Part shown: piece by piece, positions 22,581 through 23,035 of the stretch
Numbering within the stretch: position 1 is the stretch's first letter
How the letters are laid out: each line of letters starts with the position of its first letter
NCBI GenBank assembly: GCA_937982565.1
Contig: CALJLN010000018.1
Span: 1-23,035 of the forward strand
Length of the DNA: 23,035 nt
Reading direction: 5' to 3'
From: UBA2421 sp002343075
Lineage (GTDB): Bacteria > Planctomycetota > Phycisphaerae > Tepidisphaerales > Tepidisphaeraceae
Position numbers and translations under genes: made by a program
Notes under the pieces: model-generated
Told to the model about the DNA's origin: nothing
What the model saw: only the letters and a program-made list of their open reading frames with translations
Databases searched by the model: none

Positions 22581-22763
22581 GTGTGCATCCGTCGACGTGT
22601 GGCACGTCCGGCTGGCAACATCGGCACGGGAGAATTCTATCATGTTTTGTACAGGGGAAATCGGTGGATGTCGCACTTTCGCAACGGGGCGGACTTTGAT
22701 GCGTTCGTTCGCGTGCTTGGCGAGGGTTGGAGCACAGTTCACCACTTTTGGATTCGTATGTGA
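22581..22763 (+). pseudogene. remnant of a RAYT / IS200-like (Y1) transposase
   Basis: The frame encodes GEFYHVLYRGNRWMSHFRNG and DFDAFVRVLGEG. These match the N-terminal pattern of REP-associated tyrosine transposases (YHVLNRGN, a short spacer, then F...DF.AF..vL.E). Homology is lost after about 46 residues; the HUH histidine motif (MPNHxH) and the catalytic tyrosine are absent and a TGA ends the frame at 22761-22763. It is therefore a decayed 5' fragment. It lies next to a parS-like palindrome and the RHS array, consistent with a region of past insertion and rearrangement. Confidence 0.55.
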
Positions 22764-22963
22764 TTGTTTATGTACATTCTGGGCGCAGGAGACGGGGTGG
22801 AAGCCCGCGCTACGGGCGTGCGGCTCGGCGGGTCGCCGTGGCGTGAACTACGGCGGGCTCGGCGGGATGGGGGAAGGCGCTTCTTAACAGAATGTTAGGG
22901 TGTGGTTAGTACTTAATTGGGTTATAAGTTGTTTTTGGGCAATGGGTTATATTGCATGTTGCA
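22764..22963. other. non-coding stretch before the right-hand palindrome
   Basis: No gene seen. It contains a GC-rich part with a short hairpin (GCCCG/CGGGC around 22803-22820) resembling dispersed intergenic filler, and then an AT-rich part (about 22895-22963). The AT-rich part could hold a promoter for a gene beyond the window, but no convincing -35/-10 pair was found. Confidence 0.4.
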
Positions 22964-22985
22964 AATTGTTCCGCGCGGAACAATT
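22964..22985. repeat. parS-like palindrome, copy 3 (22-bp perfect palindrome)
   Basis: Contains the same 16-mer TGTTCCGCGCGGAACA (22967-22982) as the two copies at the left end, with the palindrome extended by AAT/ATT to 22 bp. It is followed at once by tandem heptamers. See copies 1 and 2 for the comparison with parS. Confidence 0.6.
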
Positions 22986-23025
22986 GGCAGTGGGCAGTGG
23001 GCAGTGGGCAGTGGGCAGAGGGCGG
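22984..23025. repeat. tandem heptamer array TGGGCAG
   Basis: Six seven-base units: TTGGCAG, four exact TGGGCAG (starting 22991, 22998, 23005, 23012) and AGGGCGG-type last unit. It abuts the parS-like palindrome. Related CTGCC-rich low-complexity DNA also lies at 27-40 and upstream of ptsI (about 7360-7393). Confidence 0.8.
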
Positions 23026-23035
23026 ATGAATGTTC

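Noticed and set aside
22323..22745. 140-codon minus-strand frame across the RHS C upstream edge
   Set aside because: Reads the RHS core in the wrong frame (RRRGFRCGAVPFRRGTEP), the same shifted pattern as seen opposite module B; no independent support.

Overview
The window reads as a chromosomal segment of a planctomycete-like bacterium (PVC group, possibly Phycisphaerae-like; phylum inferred). Pointers are a short basic protein of the type shared by Planctomycetes, Verrucomicrobia and Chlamydiae (13512-13817), RHS core sequences of the planctomycete style, a TPR/membrane gene cluster next to a DUF502 protein, sparse Shine-Dalgarno use, and housekeeping genes with about 60% GC. No tRNA, rRNA or CRISPR array was seen.

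Layout. 1-644: two copies of a 16-bp palindrome very close to the ParB-binding site parS, then tadA. 826-5872: four plus-strand genes for two membrane-anchored TPR proteins, a large secreted TPR/HEAT-like protein and a DUF502 membrane protein. 6017-12042: hpf, ptsN (EIIA), ptsH (HPr), ptsI (EI) and a 938-residue RNase E/G. The phosphotransfer chain is complete (EI to HPr to EIIA) but no sugar permease is present, which suggests a regulatory PTS beside ribosome-hibernation and RNA-decay genes. 12143-13817 (minus): a PLP aminotransferase and the small basic protein, separated by a strong intrinsic terminator. 14045-15207 (plus): a Fur-family regulator overlapping a secreted protein. 15239-15718 (minus): a CII-like helix-turn-helix protein, divergent from ksgA (15804-16670). 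16615-17727 (minus): a four-helix membrane protein and a secreted protein. 17927-19252 (minus): a glutamate dehydrogenase.

19391-22551 is accessory DNA. It holds three broken copies of an RHS core module (A, B, C) in the same orientation. None has the upstream YD-repeat barrel. Module C keeps a complete core end and a 173-residue tip, followed 16 bp later by a 184-residue membrane protein. Module B keeps only part of the core, followed in another frame by a basic tip remnant whose stop overlaps (ATGA) the start of a 202-residue gene. Module A is cut after its core RDP motif. The tip and partner genes are lower in GC (47% in a hand count of 20281-20400). This looks like a decayed or silent RHS polymorphic-toxin cassette array with two orphan partner (putative immunity) genes, and it is the most interesting part of the window.

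22581-23035 has a remnant of a REP-associated (Y1/RAYT-type) transposase, a third parS-like palindrome and a tandem GC-rich heptamer repeat. The same palindrome plus heptamer combination is at the left end of the window.
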